A stretch of DNA of 64,000 nt from Mesorhizobium hawassense. GTDB taxonomy: Bacteria; Pseudomonadota; Alphaproteobacteria; Rhizobiales; Rhizobiaceae. The translations under genes were made by a program, and so were the position numbers. Below the pieces are notes generated by a model. That model was not told the DNA's origin. It made no database searches and worked only from the letters and a program-made list of their open reading frames with translations. The DNA is taken from assembly GCF_003289945.1 (NCBI RefSeq), contig NZ_QMBP01000003.1:248001-312000 (forward strand), written 5' to 3'. Below are positions 12,816 through 23,100 of the stretch, in pieces (the stretch's first letter is position 1; the number at the start of each line of letters is the position of its first letter).

Positions 12816-14220
12816 AGTGATCCATGGCCTTGACGATTTCCTCGGTCATCTTCTTGGCGTCGCCGAGCAGCATCATGGTGCCGTCCTTGTAGAACAGCGT
12901 GTTGTCGATGCCGGCATAGCCGGAGCCGAGCGAGCGTTTGACGAACAGGCAGGTTCGGGCCTTGTCGACGTCGAGGATCGGCATGCCGTAGATCGGCGAG
13001 GCCTTGTCGTCGCGCGCTGACGGGTTGGTGACGTCATTGGCGCCGATGACATAGGCGACGTCGGCCTGCGCGAATTCGGAGTTGATGTCCTCCAGCTCGA
13101 ACACTTCGTCGTAAGGGACGTTCGCTTCCGCCAAAAGGACGTTCATGTGGCCGGGCATGCGGCCGGCGACTGGGTGGATGGCGTATTTCACCTCGACGCC
13201 GTTGGCCTTGAGCTTGTCAGCCATTTCGCGGAGCGCGTGCTGCGCCTGGGCGACCGCCATGCCGTAGCCCGGCACGATGATGACCTTCTGCGCGTTCATC
13301 ATCAGATAGGCCGCGTCGTCGGCCGAGCCCTGCTTGACGGTGCGCTCGATGCCGTCGTCCGCCGCCACGGCCGTCTCGCCGCCGAAGCCGCCGAGGATGA
13401 CCGAGATGAAGGAGCGGTTCATGCCCTTGCACATGATGTAGGACAGGATCGCGCCGGACGAGCCGACCAGTGCGCCGGTGATGATCAGCGCCAGGTTGCC
13501 GAGGGTGAAGCCGAGTGCCGCCGCCGCCCAACCCGAATAGGAGTTCAGCATCGACACCACGACCGGCATGTCGGCGCCGCCGATCGGGATGATCAACAGC
13601 ACGCCGAGCACCAGCGAGGCCAGCACGATCAGCCAGAAGACGAGCTTGGCTTCGGTGGTGACCAGAAGCACGATCAGCACCACAAGTGCTACGCCTAGCG
13701 CGATGTTGATGAGATGGCGGCCGCCGATCATGATCGGCTTGCCGGACATGCGACCGTCGAGCTTCAGGAAGGCGATGACCGAGCCGGTGAAGGTGATGGC
13801 GCCGATAGCCACGCCAAGGCTCATCTCGATCAGCGCTTCGGCGTGGATGTCGCCCGCCGTGCCGATCCTGAAGCTTTCCGGCGCGTACATGGCGGCGGCC
13901 GCGACCATGACGGCGGCAAAGCCGACGAGAGAGTGGAAGGCAGCGACCAGCTGCGGCATCGAGGTCATGGCGATACGGCGCGCGGTGACGGCGCCGATGC
14001 CGCCCCCGATCGCCAGCCCCAGCACGATCAGGCCGAAACGGCCCACCGAGGGCGCCAAAGGCAGAGCCAGCGCCAGGGTCGTGGCAATGGCGATCGCCAT
14101 GCCGATCATGCCGAAGAGATTGCCCCGCCGGCTGGTGGTCGGGTGCGAGAGCCCGCGCAGCGCCAGGATGAACAGGATGCCGGAGACGAGGTAGAGGAAG
14201 GAGGCGAGATTGACGGTCAC
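12814..14220 (-). CDS. pntB: NAD(P) transhydrogenase beta subunit
   Basis: A 468-residue membrane protein with about nine hydrophobic helices followed by the cytoplasmic NADP(H)-binding domain III. That domain shows the GYGMAVAQAQHALREM dinucleotide motif, the HPVAGRMPGHMNVLLAEA segment and VIGANDVTNPSARDDKASPIYGMPILDVDKA. With the two alpha-chain genes it couples proton entry to NADPH formation from NADH. The start is GTG 14220 (VTVNLASFLYLVSG), three bases after the pntAB-type stop; longer open frame upstream is excluded because it lies within the neighbouring gene. Confidence 0.96.
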   Translation of the reverse strand: MTVNLASFLYLVSGILFILALRGLSHPTTSRRGNLFGMIGMAIAIATTLALALPLAPSVGRFGLIVLGLAIGGGIGAVTARRIAMTSMPQLVAAFHSLVGFAAVMVAAAAMYAPESFRIGTAGDIHAEALIEMSLGVAIGAITFTGSVIAFLKLDGRMSGKPIMIGGRHLINIALGVALVVLIVLLVTTEAKLVFWLIVLASLVLGVLLIIPIGGADMPVVVSMLNSYSGWAAAALGFTLGNLALIITGALVGSSGAILSYIMCKGMNRSFISVILGGFGGETAVAADDGIERTVKQGSADDAAYLMMNAQKVIIVPGYGMAVAQAQHALREMADKLKANGVEVKYAIHPVAGRMPGHMNVLLAEANVPYDEVFELEDINSEFAQADVAYVIGANDVTNPSARDDKASPIYGMPILDVDKARTCLFVKRSLGSGYAGIDNTLFYKDGTMMLLGDAKKMTEEIVKAMDH

Positions 14221-14221
14221 G

Positions 14222-14641
14222 TCACTTTTCCTTCTTCTTGTACATGGCGAGCATGCGCTGGGTGACCAGGAAGCCGCCGAAGATGTTGACCGAAACCAGC
14301 ACCAGGGCGACGAAGCCGAAGCCGGCGGCAAGGCCCGAAGCCGAGATTCCGACGGCGAGCAACGCGCCGACGACGATGACCGAGGAGATGGCGTTGGTGA
14401 CGGCCATCAGCGGCGTGTGCAGCGCCGGGGTCACCGACCACACGACATAATAGCCGACGAAGATCGCCAGCACGAAGATGGCGAACTGGAAGACGAAGGG
14501 ATCGACGGCGCCGCCCGAGAGCGCGTGTGCCGCGTCACCGGCCGCTCCGGCACCCGGCGCGGTTGCCATGTTCTGCACCGCGAGCTTGACGGCGGCGGTC
14601 GCCTGATCGAGCTGGTCAAGGGCTTTCTGCAAGGCGTCCAT
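14222..14641 (-). CDS. pntAB: NAD(P) transhydrogenase alpha subunit, membrane part
   Basis: A 139-residue protein with an N-terminal amphipathic stretch and four hydrophobic helices ([41 protein letters not shown] is characteristic of transhydrogenase domain II, alpha 2). In alphaproteobacteria the alpha chain is split, and this is the membrane half. ATG 14641 overlaps the pntAA stop by one base (TGATG); a GTG one codon upstream is an alternative start. It is translated in tandem with pntAA and pntB. Confidence 0.95.
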   Translation of the reverse strand: MDALQKALDQLDQATAAVKLAVQNMATAPGAGAAGDAAHALSGGAVDPFVFQFAIFVLAIFVGYYVVWSVTPALHTPLMAVTNAISSVIVVGALLAVGISASGLAAGFGFVALVLVSVNIFGGFLVTQRMLAMYKKKEK

Positions 14642-15918
14642 CACGCGGTCCCTTCTGACTTGGACGAGGGCGACTTGGCTGCGGATTTGCCCGTAGCGGA
14701 TTTCCTCGCCGGCTTCTTCTCGGTCGCGTCGGCGACCATGGTCTTGGCCGGGACGGCTGCCGGCTCGGTGCGCGGCTCTTCGGCCGCCTTGGCGAAGTTC
14801 GGATGCACCACCTTGCCACCGTCGGTCAGCATGGTCGCCTTGACCAGTTCGTCATCGCGCCTGATGGCAAGCTGCTTCGCCGCCTTGTCGACCATGGTTT
14901 CGAGGAAGGCATAGAGGTTCTTGGCGTAAAGCAGCGAGGCCGATGCCGCGACGCGGCCAGGCACATTGAGATGGCCGACGATCTTGACGCCGTTTTCCGT
15001 CGTCACGACCTTGCCGGGAACCGCGCCCTCGACATTGCCGCCGCGCTCGACCGCAAGGTCGATGATCACCGAACCCGGCTTCATCGAGGCGACCATGGCG
15101 GCCGAGACCAGCTTCGGCGCCGGACGTCCAGGGATCAGCGCCGTGGTGATGACGATATCCTGCTTGGCGATGTGCTCGGCGGTGAGCGCGGCCTGCTTGG
15201 CCTGGTATTCCTTCGACATTTCCTTGGCGTAGCCGCCGGCTGTCTCGGCCGCCTTGAATTCCTCGTCCTCGACGGCCAGGAACTTGGCGCCGAGCGACTG
15301 CACCTGTTCCTTCACCGCCGGGCGTACGTCGGTGGCGGTGACGACGGCGCCGAGGCGGCGCGCAGTGGCGATCGCCTGCAGGCCGGCGACACCGACGCCC
15401 ATGATGAAGGTCTTGGCTGCCGGCACGGTGCCCGCCGCCGTCATCATCATCGGTAGCGCACGGTCATATTCGCCCGCCGCATCGATCACCGCCTGGTAGC
15501 CGGCGAGGTTGGCCTGCGAGGACAACACATCCATGACCTGCGCGCGCGTGATGCGCGGCATGAACTCCATAGAGAAAGCGGTGATGCCGGCCTTGGCCAT
15601 CGCGGCCACGGCGGCATCATTGCCATAGGGATCCATGATGGCGATAACGGCAGCGCCCGGCTTGTAGCCCTTCAGCTCGGCATCCGTTGGCCGGCGCACT
15701 TTCAGGACGACGTCGGCCTTCCTGGCGTCGGCCGCCGTTCCGATCGTGCCGCCGGCGGTGGCGAAATCCTGGTCAGGGATGCGAGAGCCGAGGCCGGCGC
15801 CCTTTTCGACGATCACGTCGAAGCCGAGGCCGGCCAGACGCTTGACCGTCTCCGGCGAGGCCGCGACGCGCGGCTCGTTCGGGTCAATCTCACGAGGGAT
15901 GAATATGATTTGTCCCAC
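14641..15918 (-). CDS. pntAA: NAD(P) transhydrogenase alpha subunit, NAD-binding part
   Basis: A 425-residue soluble domain I protein of the alanine dehydrogenase/PNT family. It begins [32 protein letters not shown] and has the NAD-binding [18 protein letters not shown] motif, the mobile-loop region [26 protein letters not shown] and the [10 protein letters not shown] segment. The last 50 or so residues are a Lys/Ala/Pro/Ser-rich tail after the folded domain. GTG 15918 is preferred over the upstream frame because AAAGGA sits just before it and homologues start there. It heads the pntAA-pntAB-pntB block. Confidence 0.94.
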   Translation of the reverse strand: MGQIIFIPREIDPNEPRVAASPETVKRLAGLGFDVIVEKGAGLGSRIPDQDFATAGGTIGTAADARKADVVLKVRRPTDAELKGYKPGAAVIAIMDPYGNDAAVAAMAKAGITAFSMEFMPRITRAQVMDVLSSQANLAGYQAVIDAAGEYDRALPMMMTAAGTVPAAKTFIMGVGVAGLQAIATARRLGAVVTATDVRPAVKEQVQSLGAKFLAVEDEEFKAAETAGGYAKEMSKEYQAKQAALTAEHIAKQDIVITTALIPGRPAPKLVSAAMVASMKPGSVIIDLAVERGGNVEGAVPGKVVTTENGVKIVGHLNVPGRVAASASLLYAKNLYAFLETMVDKAAKQLAIRRDDELVKATMLTDGGKVVHPNFAKAAEEPRTEPAAVPAKTMVADATEKKPARKSATGKSAAKSPSSKSEGTA

Positions 15919-16004
15919 CGGATGATCCTTTCGGCTGGAACCTTGATTACGCAAGGCGTCGGCCGGGACGTCCGGCGACGTCGAGGGCAATGGGCTTGGG
16001 AAGT

Positions 16005-16229
16005 CTACCGCAGAATGAGAGCGCCTACGGCGTTAACCAGGATGAACACGATCAACGCCGAGAAGAAGCCGCCGACGAAGAAGCCGAAGGCCATCGCGAT
16101 GAGGATGGCGGCACAGACCAGCGAGCCGTATTTGGCGAGGCCGAGAAAGCCCTTGTAGGTACGGTCATGCTCGGCATAGTCCATCTGCGCGCCAAGCTCG
16201 ACAGGACCGGTCGGCGAGTGATCAGCCAT
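16005..16229 (-). CDS. aa3-type cytochrome c oxidase subunit IV
   Basis: A 74-residue single-span protein. A short hydrophilic N-terminus (MADHSPTGPVELGAQMDYAEHDRTYKGFLGLAKY) precedes a long hydrophobic stretch ending VFILVNAVGALILR. The MDYAEHDRTYKGF pattern is the signature of the bacterial aa3 oxidase subunit IV family. ATG 16229 has a GGGG ribosome site. It lies 86 bp upstream of pntAA on the same strand, a linkage commonly seen in Hyphomicrobiales, so it may share the pnt transcript. Confidence 0.9.
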   Translation of the reverse strand: MADHSPTGPVELGAQMDYAEHDRTYKGFLGLAKYGSLVCAAILIAMAFGFFVGGFFSALIVFILVNAVGALILR

Positions 16230-16379
16230 GGAAGTACCCCTTCGAAAAAGCCTTTGAGGCACATAGCGAAAAGCCGAACCAAGAGCAATGGCGCTATTGC
16301 CGCACTGCCCGCGACAACAGCGTCAAAGGAAAATTGAAATTGGATGCCGTGCCTTCGCGCGTGCGGCCGGCGCAAGAAT

Positions 16380-16529
16380 TCAGCTGGCGAGATGCGGGAA
16401 CAGGCCAAGCAGGCCGACGACGATCAGGTAAAGCGCGACGATGTAGTTGAGGAGCCGCGGCACCACCAGGATCAGCACGCCGGCGATCAGCGAGATCAGC
16501 GGCGTCAGCGCAAACGAATGGATGGTCAT
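16380..16529 (-). CDS. Small membrane protein, DUF3096-like
   Basis: A 49-residue frame from ATG 16529 to TGA 16380 reads MTIHSFALTPLISLIAGVLI and continues through PRLLNYIVALYLIVVGLLGL to FPHLAS. It has two short hydrophobic segments separated by a VPRLLNY turn, matching the DUF3096 family of tiny bacterial inner-membrane proteins. Function is unknown. It stands between the oxidase subunit gene and the acyltransferase gene on the same strand. Confidence 0.75.
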   Translation of the reverse strand: MTIHSFALTPLISLIAGVLILVVPRLLNYIVALYLIVVGLLGLFPHLAS

Positions 16530-16616
16530 GGAGCGGGTCCTTTCCTGCGACAGGCGCTATTCGCCGTCTTACTGGGCTGCGGACCTGATAACGGCCCAGC
16601 CAGCGAAAGGTTCGCC

Positions 16617-17378
16617 TCAGGCAGCGGCGCGATAATATTTCGCCGTCGGCACGATGGAGAGCGGCGTCAGCCGGTTGATCGCCGGATTACCGAACATCAG
16701 CCGTTGCTCCGTCGGCGTCGATTGGTAGAAGGGGAACCGTTCGAGCGTGCGGCGCATATTCTCGCCGGCCGGGATTTCGAACAGCGCGATCGGGGCGAGA
16801 ACGCCCGGGAACTGCTTGGCCTCGCTCTTCTGCACGGCATTGAAGAACCGAGCATAGAAATGAGAATGCTCGACCTTGACCGGGGTCAACACCGAGTCCT
16901 GGCCAAAATAATTGGAGGCCACCATGGCGATCCGGAGTGTCAGGAAGGGCAGCACGCCGGGCGCCGGCGCGGCGTCGGGATCGGTCGCGAAGCGGGTTCC
17001 GTCGATGAAGGTTTCGCCACGGGCAAGTCGTTCGAGGAGGACTTCCGGATAGGCGTCGATCGACGGCGAGTATGGCTGCGCGGCGGAAATATAGTGAAAG
17101 CGCAATGTGCTGACCAATTCACCGTAGCAATAGACGCCGAACCGGTAGGAATTGGGCAGATTATCCCAGCGATCCTCGAACATCCCGCTGGCGATCGGGC
17201 CGCACATGCCGGATTTGAGATAGGATTGGTAGCGGAGCCGGTAGATCGCCTCGAGATCCTCGCCCCCGGTGATGAGGCGATATTCGACATGCTCCAGAAG
17301 CTGCATCATCGTACGATTGAGCAGGGAGTCAGCCTTTGAGCTGGCGCCAGCCGACGCACCCTTAGCCGCAGCTTCCAT
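16617..17378 (-). CDS. FeeM-like N-acyl amino acid synthase (GNAT, autoinducer-synthase-like)
   Basis: A 253-residue protein whose core resembles the N-acyl amino acid synthase FeeM domain, related to acyl-homoserine-lactone synthases. Visible features are YRLITGGEDLEAIYRLRYQSYLKSG near the N-terminus, the WDNLPNSYRFGVYCYGELVSTLRFHYIS strand region, and a C-terminal half with TLRIAMVASNYFGQDSVLTPVKVEHSHFYARFF. Family members join acyl-ACP to an amino acid. ATG 17378 is preferred because GAGGA precedes it and the upstream extension has no family similarity. Next upstream on the same strand is a cyclic-di-GMP protein. Product and role here are unknown. Confidence 0.75.
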   Translation of the reverse strand: MEAAAKGASAGASSKADSLLNRTMMQLLEHVEYRLITGGEDLEAIYRLRYQSYLKSGMCGPIASGMFEDRWDNLPNSYRFGVYCYGELVSTLRFHYISAAQPYSPSIDAYPEVLLERLARGETFIDGTRFATDPDAAPAPGVLPFLTLRIAMVASNYFGQDSVLTPVKVEHSHFYARFFNAVQKSEAKQFPGVLAPIALFEIPAGENMRRTLERFPFYQSTPTEQRLMFGNPAINRLTPLSIVPTAKYYRAAA

Positions 17379-17704
17379 TATTGTCCGTCCTCGAATTCCG
17401 CCTATGAATAGGCTATTCGACTTGAAATGAGACACAAGCTGAAAATTCGCGATCGCTGATTTACCGCTTGTTAACCTTAATGGCCGTGCCTGCTGTAGGA
17501 GAAAGAAGCAAATTCCACCGTGGGCAGTTATCTGCCCCCACCTGAAATCCACCATCAAGATCGGTTTGGATTTAAAGCTTGGAAACGCGAGGCGTAGCGG
17601 GTTTAGACTATGCTTGAGCAGGCCGCGTTTCTTAAGAGCGCGCACCCGCCTGCCTTTAAACGCAATTCGACCGGAGAACCGGTCCATACTTTTCCTGGGA
17701 TTGC
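17379..17704. other. 326-bp intergenic region upstream of the acyltransferase gene
   Basis: This stretch is AT-richer than the surrounding genes. On the minus strand it stays open in the acyltransferase frame, but the amino-acid composition (many Arg, Lys, Leu and Phe) and lack of family similarity argue against a longer protein. It most likely holds the promoter and leader of the acyltransferase gene. I see no clear terminator or operator. Confidence 0.4.
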
Positions 17705-20020
17705 TTAGCTGGCTGTCCGTTTGCCGGCGATACGCAGGTCCGCGGCGAAGGGCCATGTGACGCTCGACATCGTCTCGATGCCCGACGCGCTGAGCGCGGC
17801 GCCGAAGAGGAAGCCCTGCACGAAGTCCGGCTTGACCGAATGAACCAGCGTCTTCAGTTGCTCGAAGGTCTCGACGCCTTCGATGGTAACGGAGAGGCCC
17901 AGCGTCCGGGACAGGCTGACGATGCCCTTCAGAAGATCGAGCGACTGCCGGTTCTGGTTGACGTCGACCAGGAAGGAGCGGTCGATCTTGATCTTGTCGA
18001 GCGGCAGCTTGTGGAGATAGCTCAGACTGGAGTAACCGGTGCCGAAATCGTCAAGCGCGATGCGCACGCCAAGCGCCTTCAATTCCTCGATCGACTCGCG
18101 CGTCAGCGACTTGTCGTCGAGCAAGGCGGTCTCGGTGACCTCGATTTCGAGCCGGTGCGCCGCCAGGCCCGACTTGGCCAACGCGTCCCTGACCTTCTGG
18201 ACGATGTCGCGGCTGCGGAAGTCCTTGGCCGAGAGGTTGACCGACACGCTGGTCTGGGCCGGCCATTTGGAGCATTCGGCGCAGGCTGCCTCGAGCACGA
18301 ACGTGCTGATGTCGGAAACGATGCCCATCTCCTCGGCGAGCGGGATGAAGACGCTTGGCGAGACCGGGCCGAGATCGGGGTGGTCCCAACGGCAGAGTGC
18401 CTCGCAACTGGCGATGCGCATGGTGTCGACGGCCACGATCGGCTGATAGACGACGCGCAATTCCCTGGCCTGCACGGCATTGCGAAGATCGGCCTTCATC
18501 AGCTGGCGATTGCGGAAGGCGGCATCCATGGCTGCCTCGAACAGCCGCCAGCTGTTCTTGCCGAGCTCCTTGGCCTTGTAGAGGGCAAGGTCGGCCTTGA
18601 CGATCATGGCGTCCGCGTCGGTATCCTTGACCCTGGAGAGCACCGCGCCACCGCTGGCCTGGATGCGCAGCCCGTGGCCGGCGACGTCCACCTCGCCCTG
18701 CAGGTCCGCGAAAATCTCGTCGAGCAGGGTGCTGAGATGGCTCTCGTCCTCGACCCGGTCGAAGAAGACCATGAACTCGTCGCCGCCGAAGCGGCTGACG
18801 GTGATGCCCGGTCCGGCGATCGCGGCGAGACGCTCGGCCACTGCATAGATCAGTCCGTCGCCGACCGGATGTCCAAGCGTGTCGTTGACGCTCTTGAAGT
18901 CGTCGAGATCGAGCACCGCGAGGCCGCAGAGCCGCTCCTGGTCGCCGGAGGCCATGGCCTCGCCGACCAGCTCGTGGAAATAGGCGCGGTTCGGCAGGCC
19001 GGTCAGATTGTCGTAGCGCGCCATGAAGCGGATCTTCTCCTCCGCCTCGACGCGAGCCGTCACGTCCTCGAAGGTGATGACGCCCAATTCCTGGCTGCCT
19101 TCACGGGCGGAGAATTCGTAGTGCTGGCCATTGGCGAGTGAGACCAGAACCTTGCGGTCGCGGCCTTCGCGCAGCGCGCGCGTCAGCTGCGCCTCGATGT
19201 AGCGGCAGTCTTTCGGCGCCAGCATGCCGCCGGCGACGCCGCGCATCAGAAGGCCGTGGATCGAGCGTCCGAGCAACGCATCGCCCGATTTCAGCGACAT
19301 CAGGCGGGCGGCTTCGGCATTGGCCACCGCGACGCGCCCGTCGGGGCCGAGCATGACCAGGCCATGCGACATGGTGTTGAGCGCGCGGTCGAACCGGCGC
19401 GTCAGGTTCCTGGCCTGCTTGTGGCCGATGACGGCGGAAAAGAGCACGTTGCGGACATGGTCGGCGCTGTTGATGGTGATGAAGGTCAGCGGGATGATCA
19501 TCAGGCCGAGCAGGACCGAGGGGAAATCCATGCGCAGCAGGAGCCCCAGCGCCGCCGGACCGATGAAGGTCACGGAGAAAATCCGCACCATCTGCGGCGA
19601 GCCGTAGTTGCGGCCGACGACCGTGACCAGGGTCGCGATGGTCAGCGACGTCGCGGCCAGCTCGGCGAAAGGATCGGGATAAACATAGATCGATATGAAG
19701 CACAGCGAGCCGAGCCCGAGGCCCTGCAGGCTGCCCTTCAGGATGTAGTTGCGCTCCCACTGCCTCGCCTCTTCGACATTGGCTATGGTGCCGCCTGCCT
19801 TCAGGAAGCCGCGTATCCCCAAGTAACGGAAAAGGCTGATGGAGAGCAGAGCGAAAGAAAAAGCCAGAAACAGTGGGTTGTGCGTCCGCCAGTAGATCAT
19901 GAATCCGAGGATCCAGTAGCAAACGCCACCGATCACCAGCATGTGGGCGTTGTCGAACAACGACCGCACAAACTGGATGTAAACATCCGCGGGGATGTTC
20001 TCGGTCTTTGTTCTACCCAT
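17705..20020 (-). CDS. Membrane-bound GGDEF-EAL cyclic-di-GMP protein with PAS domain
   Basis: A 771-residue signalling protein. Residues 1-200 contain about six hydrophobic helices. A PAS-like sensor follows (about 205-325, ALNTMSHGLVMLGPDGRVAVANAEA). The GGDEF domain has an intact GGDEF motif at 412-416, so diguanylate cyclase activity is possible. The EAL domain starts near 520 with EALCRW at 540 and keeps SVNLSAKDF, EVTETALL, LDDFGTGYSSLSYLHKLPLDKIKID and IEGVET, so phosphodiesterase activity is also possible. It is likely bifunctional or conditionally one activity. The acyltransferase gene lies downstream in the same direction. Confidence 0.95.
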   Translation of the reverse strand: MGRTKTENIPADVYIQFVRSLFDNAHMLVIGGVCYWILGFMIYWRTHNPLFLAFSFALLSISLFRYLGIRGFLKAGGTIANVEEARQWERNYILKGSLQGLGLGSLCFISIYVYPDPFAELAATSLTIATLVTVVGRNYGSPQMVRIFSVTFIGPAALGLLLRMDFPSVLLGLMIIPLTFITINSADHVRNVLFSAVIGHKQARNLTRRFDRALNTMSHGLVMLGPDGRVAVANAEAARLMSLKSGDALLGRSIHGLLMRGVAGGMLAPKDCRYIEAQLTRALREGRDRKVLVSLANGQHYEFSAREGSQELGVITFEDVTARVEAEEKIRFMARYDNLTGLPNRAYFHELVGEAMASGDQERLCGLAVLDLDDFKSVNDTLGHPVGDGLIYAVAERLAAIAGPGITVSRFGGDEFMVFFDRVEDESHLSTLLDEIFADLQGEVDVAGHGLRIQASGGAVLSRVKDTDADAMIVKADLALYKAKELGKNSWRLFEAAMDAAFRNRQLMKADLRNAVQARELRVVYQPIVAVDTMRIASCEALCRWDHPDLGPVSPSVFIPLAEEMGIVSDISTFVLEAACAECSKWPAQTSVSVNLSAKDFRSRDIVQKVRDALAKSGLAAHRLEIEVTETALLDDKSLTRESIEELKALGVRIALDDFGTGYSSLSYLHKLPLDKIKIDRSFLVDVNQNRQSLDLLKGIVSLSRTLGLSVTIEGVETFEQLKTLVHSVKPDFVQGFLFGAALSASGIETMSSVTWPFAADLRIAGKRTAS

Positions 20021-20166
20021 GCCGTTGGCCCAACACTGCGCCTTGTCATGCCATACCGGCCTTAAGAAAGGCTTAGAACAGCATTAGACCCCGGTTGCGG
20101 AGGGTTGCGACAAGCGAGGCAGACCAGGAAATTGAGGGGTTTGATGCAAAATTGGCGCCGGCGTGG

Positions 20167-23100
20167 TCACTCCGCCGCGCGAAGCGCCGGCTCCGTTGGC
20201 GCCTGGGCCAAACGCTCGATCAATCGCTCGCGCTCGCCCGCCGCTTTCCCGGCGCTAGCCCGGCGGACATGGCCGTAGCCTCGGATGAGCGCCGGCACCG
20301 AAGCCAGCGCCGCCGCGGCCTCGACCCTTCCCGGCGCCAGCGCGCCGGCGATGAGATCGAGATCGGCCTCGTATTCTTTCAGCAACCGCCGCTCGATGCG
20401 CCGCTCGGCGGTGTAGCCAAACAGGTCGAAGGCGCTACCGCGCAGCCCCTTCAATGCCGCCAGCAGCCGAAAGCCCTTCATCATCCACGGGCCGAAGCTC
20501 GATTTCCTTGGGCTGCCGTCATTGCCGCGCCGGCCGAGGATCGGCGGCGCAAGATGGAATTCAAGCTTCTCGTAGCTCTGGAATTGCTTGGCGAGGTCGG
20601 CGGCGAAGGAGCCGTCGGTGTAGAGCCGCGCCACCTCATACTCGTCCTTGATCGCCATCAGCTTGAAGAGGTTTCTGGCGACGGCCTCGGTCACCGCGGT
20701 CGAGCCGGGCACGGCCTTGGCTTCAGCGGCGCGCAGCGTTGCCACGCGGTCGGCATAGCGCCTGGCGTAAGTAGCGTTCTGATAGGCGGTGAGGAACGCG
20801 GCGCGGCGGGCGATGACGTCGTCCAGCGTCTCGACCGGCTTCGACGCCGGCTTGCCGGTCTGGGCGACCAGGCCGCGCACGAAATCGGGCTGGTGCGCGG
20901 CACGGCGGCCCCAACGGAAAGCAGCGACATTCATCGCCACCGCTTCGCCGTTCAATTCTATCGCCTTTTCAACGGCTTCGGCCGAGAGCGGCAAGCCGCC
21001 ATGCTGGAAGGCGAAGCCGAGCATGAACATGTTGGCGCCGAGCGAATTGCCGAACAAAGCGGTGGCCGTGCGGGTGGCATCGAAGAAGTGCGCGTTATCC
21101 TCACCGGCAGCGGCGCGGATCGCCTTCTTCAGCCGCTCGACCGGCAACGAGAAATCGGCGGAACGGGTGAATTCGCCAGGCATGATCTCGGCGGTGTTGG
21201 CGAGAAAGATCGTGTGGCCCTCGCGCACCGCGCCCAGCACCTTCTTGGCGCCGGAGACGACGAGGTCGCAGCCGAGCACGAGGTCGGCCTTGCCGGCCGA
21301 AACGCGAATGGCGTGGATGTCCTCCGGCGTCGGGGCGATGCGGACATGGGTGAAGACCGAGCCGCCCTTCTGGGCGAGGCCGGCCATGTCGATCATGCCG
21401 CAGCCCTTGCCTTCCAGATGCGCGGCCATGCCGAGCACGGCGCCGACGGTGACGACGCCGGTGCCGCCGACGCCGTCGATGATCGCCGCCCAGCCTTGGC
21501 CGCCCATGCGGAACTCGGCCGGCGCGGGCACGCCATCCAGCGGATCGGCCCTGCCGGCAATGCCTTCGGCCTTCCTGATCTTGCCGCCATGCACGGTGAC
21601 GAAGGACGGGCAAAAGCCGTTGACGCAGGAGAAATCCTTATTGCAGCTCGACTGGTCGATACGGCGCTTGCGGCCGAATTCGGTCTCGACCGGCTGGATC
21701 GAGACGCAGTTCGACTGCACGCCGCAATCGCCGCAGCCTTCGCAGACCAACTCATTGATGAAGACGCGCTTGTCGGGATCGGGGAAGGTGCCACGCTTGC
21801 GGCGGCGACGCTTTTCGGCGGCGCAGGTCTGGTCGTAGATCAGCACCGAGACGCCCTTCACGTCACGCAATTCGCGCTGGACGAGATCGAGGTCGTCGCG
21901 GTGATGGATGGTGATGCCGGCCGGGAACTCGGCCTTGCCGGCATATTTGTCCGGCTCGTCGGTGACGACGGCGATGCGGTCGACGCCCTCGGCACGCACT
22001 TGTTTCGCGATCATGTCGACGGTCAGGCCGCCCTCATGCGGCTGGCCGCCGGTCATCGCCACCGCGTCATTGTAGAGGATCTTGTAGGTAATGTTGGCGT
22101 CGCTCGACAGCGCGAAGCGGATCGCCAGCACGCCGGAATGGTTGTAGGTGCCGTCGCCGAGATTCTGGAAGACATGGTCGCGCTTGGAGAACGGCGCCTG
22201 GCCGACCCATTGCGCTCCCTCGCCGCCCATGGCGGTGAAGCCAACGGTGTTCCTGTCCATCCACAGCGCCATGAAGTGGCAGCCGATGCCGGCGGCGGCC
22301 AGCGAGCCGTCCGGCACCTTGGTCGAGGAATTGTGCGGGCAGCCCGAGCAGAAGAAGGGCGTGCGCGAGCCGATGTCGAGCGTGTCGGCGAGCATCGCCT
22401 GGAACTGGCGCAGCTTCGCCACCCGCGCGGCGATCTCTTCGGAATGGCCTATGGTGCGCAGGATCCGTTCGCCGAGCGCGATGGCGATCTCGTTAGGATC
22501 GAGCGCGCCCTTGGCCGGAAACAGCCAGTCGCCGCGCTCGTCCTTCTTGCCGACGATCACCGGTTGCGTGGCGGTGCCGTAGAGGTTCTCGCGCAGCTGC
22601 ACCTCGATCAGCGAGCGCTTTTCCTCGACGACGACGATGGTGTCGAGGCCGCGCGCGAACTCGGCGATGTGCTGGAAATCCAGCGGCCATGGGCAGCCGA
22701 CCTTGAACAGGCGGATGCCGATGCGGTTGGCGGCCTGCTCGTCGATGCCGATATCCTCCAGCGCCTGGCGGACATCGAGATAGCTCTTGCCGATGGTGAT
22801 GACGCCAAGCTTGGGATTGCGGCCGCCGGAGTAGACGATGCGGTTCAGCCCGTTGGCGTGGATGAAGGCCGAAGCGGCGGCACGCTTATACTCGTGCAGC
22901 CGCTCTTCCTGGCCGAGCATGTCGATCTCGTGGCGGATGTTCAGGCCGCCCGGCGGCATGTCGAACTCAGGGATGACGATGTTGAGCCGTTCGATCGAGG
23001 CGTCGACCGATGCGGACGATTCGATGTTGTCCTTGACGCATTTGATCGCCGCCCAGGTGCCGGCGAAACGCGACATGGCAAAGCCGTAGAGGCCGTAGTC

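Noticed and set aside
17379..17756. Longer N-terminus for the acyltransferase (start at 17756)
   Set aside because: Overlaps the end of the GGDEF-EAL gene and adds a basic, hydrophobic sequence with no homology to FeeM-like proteins.
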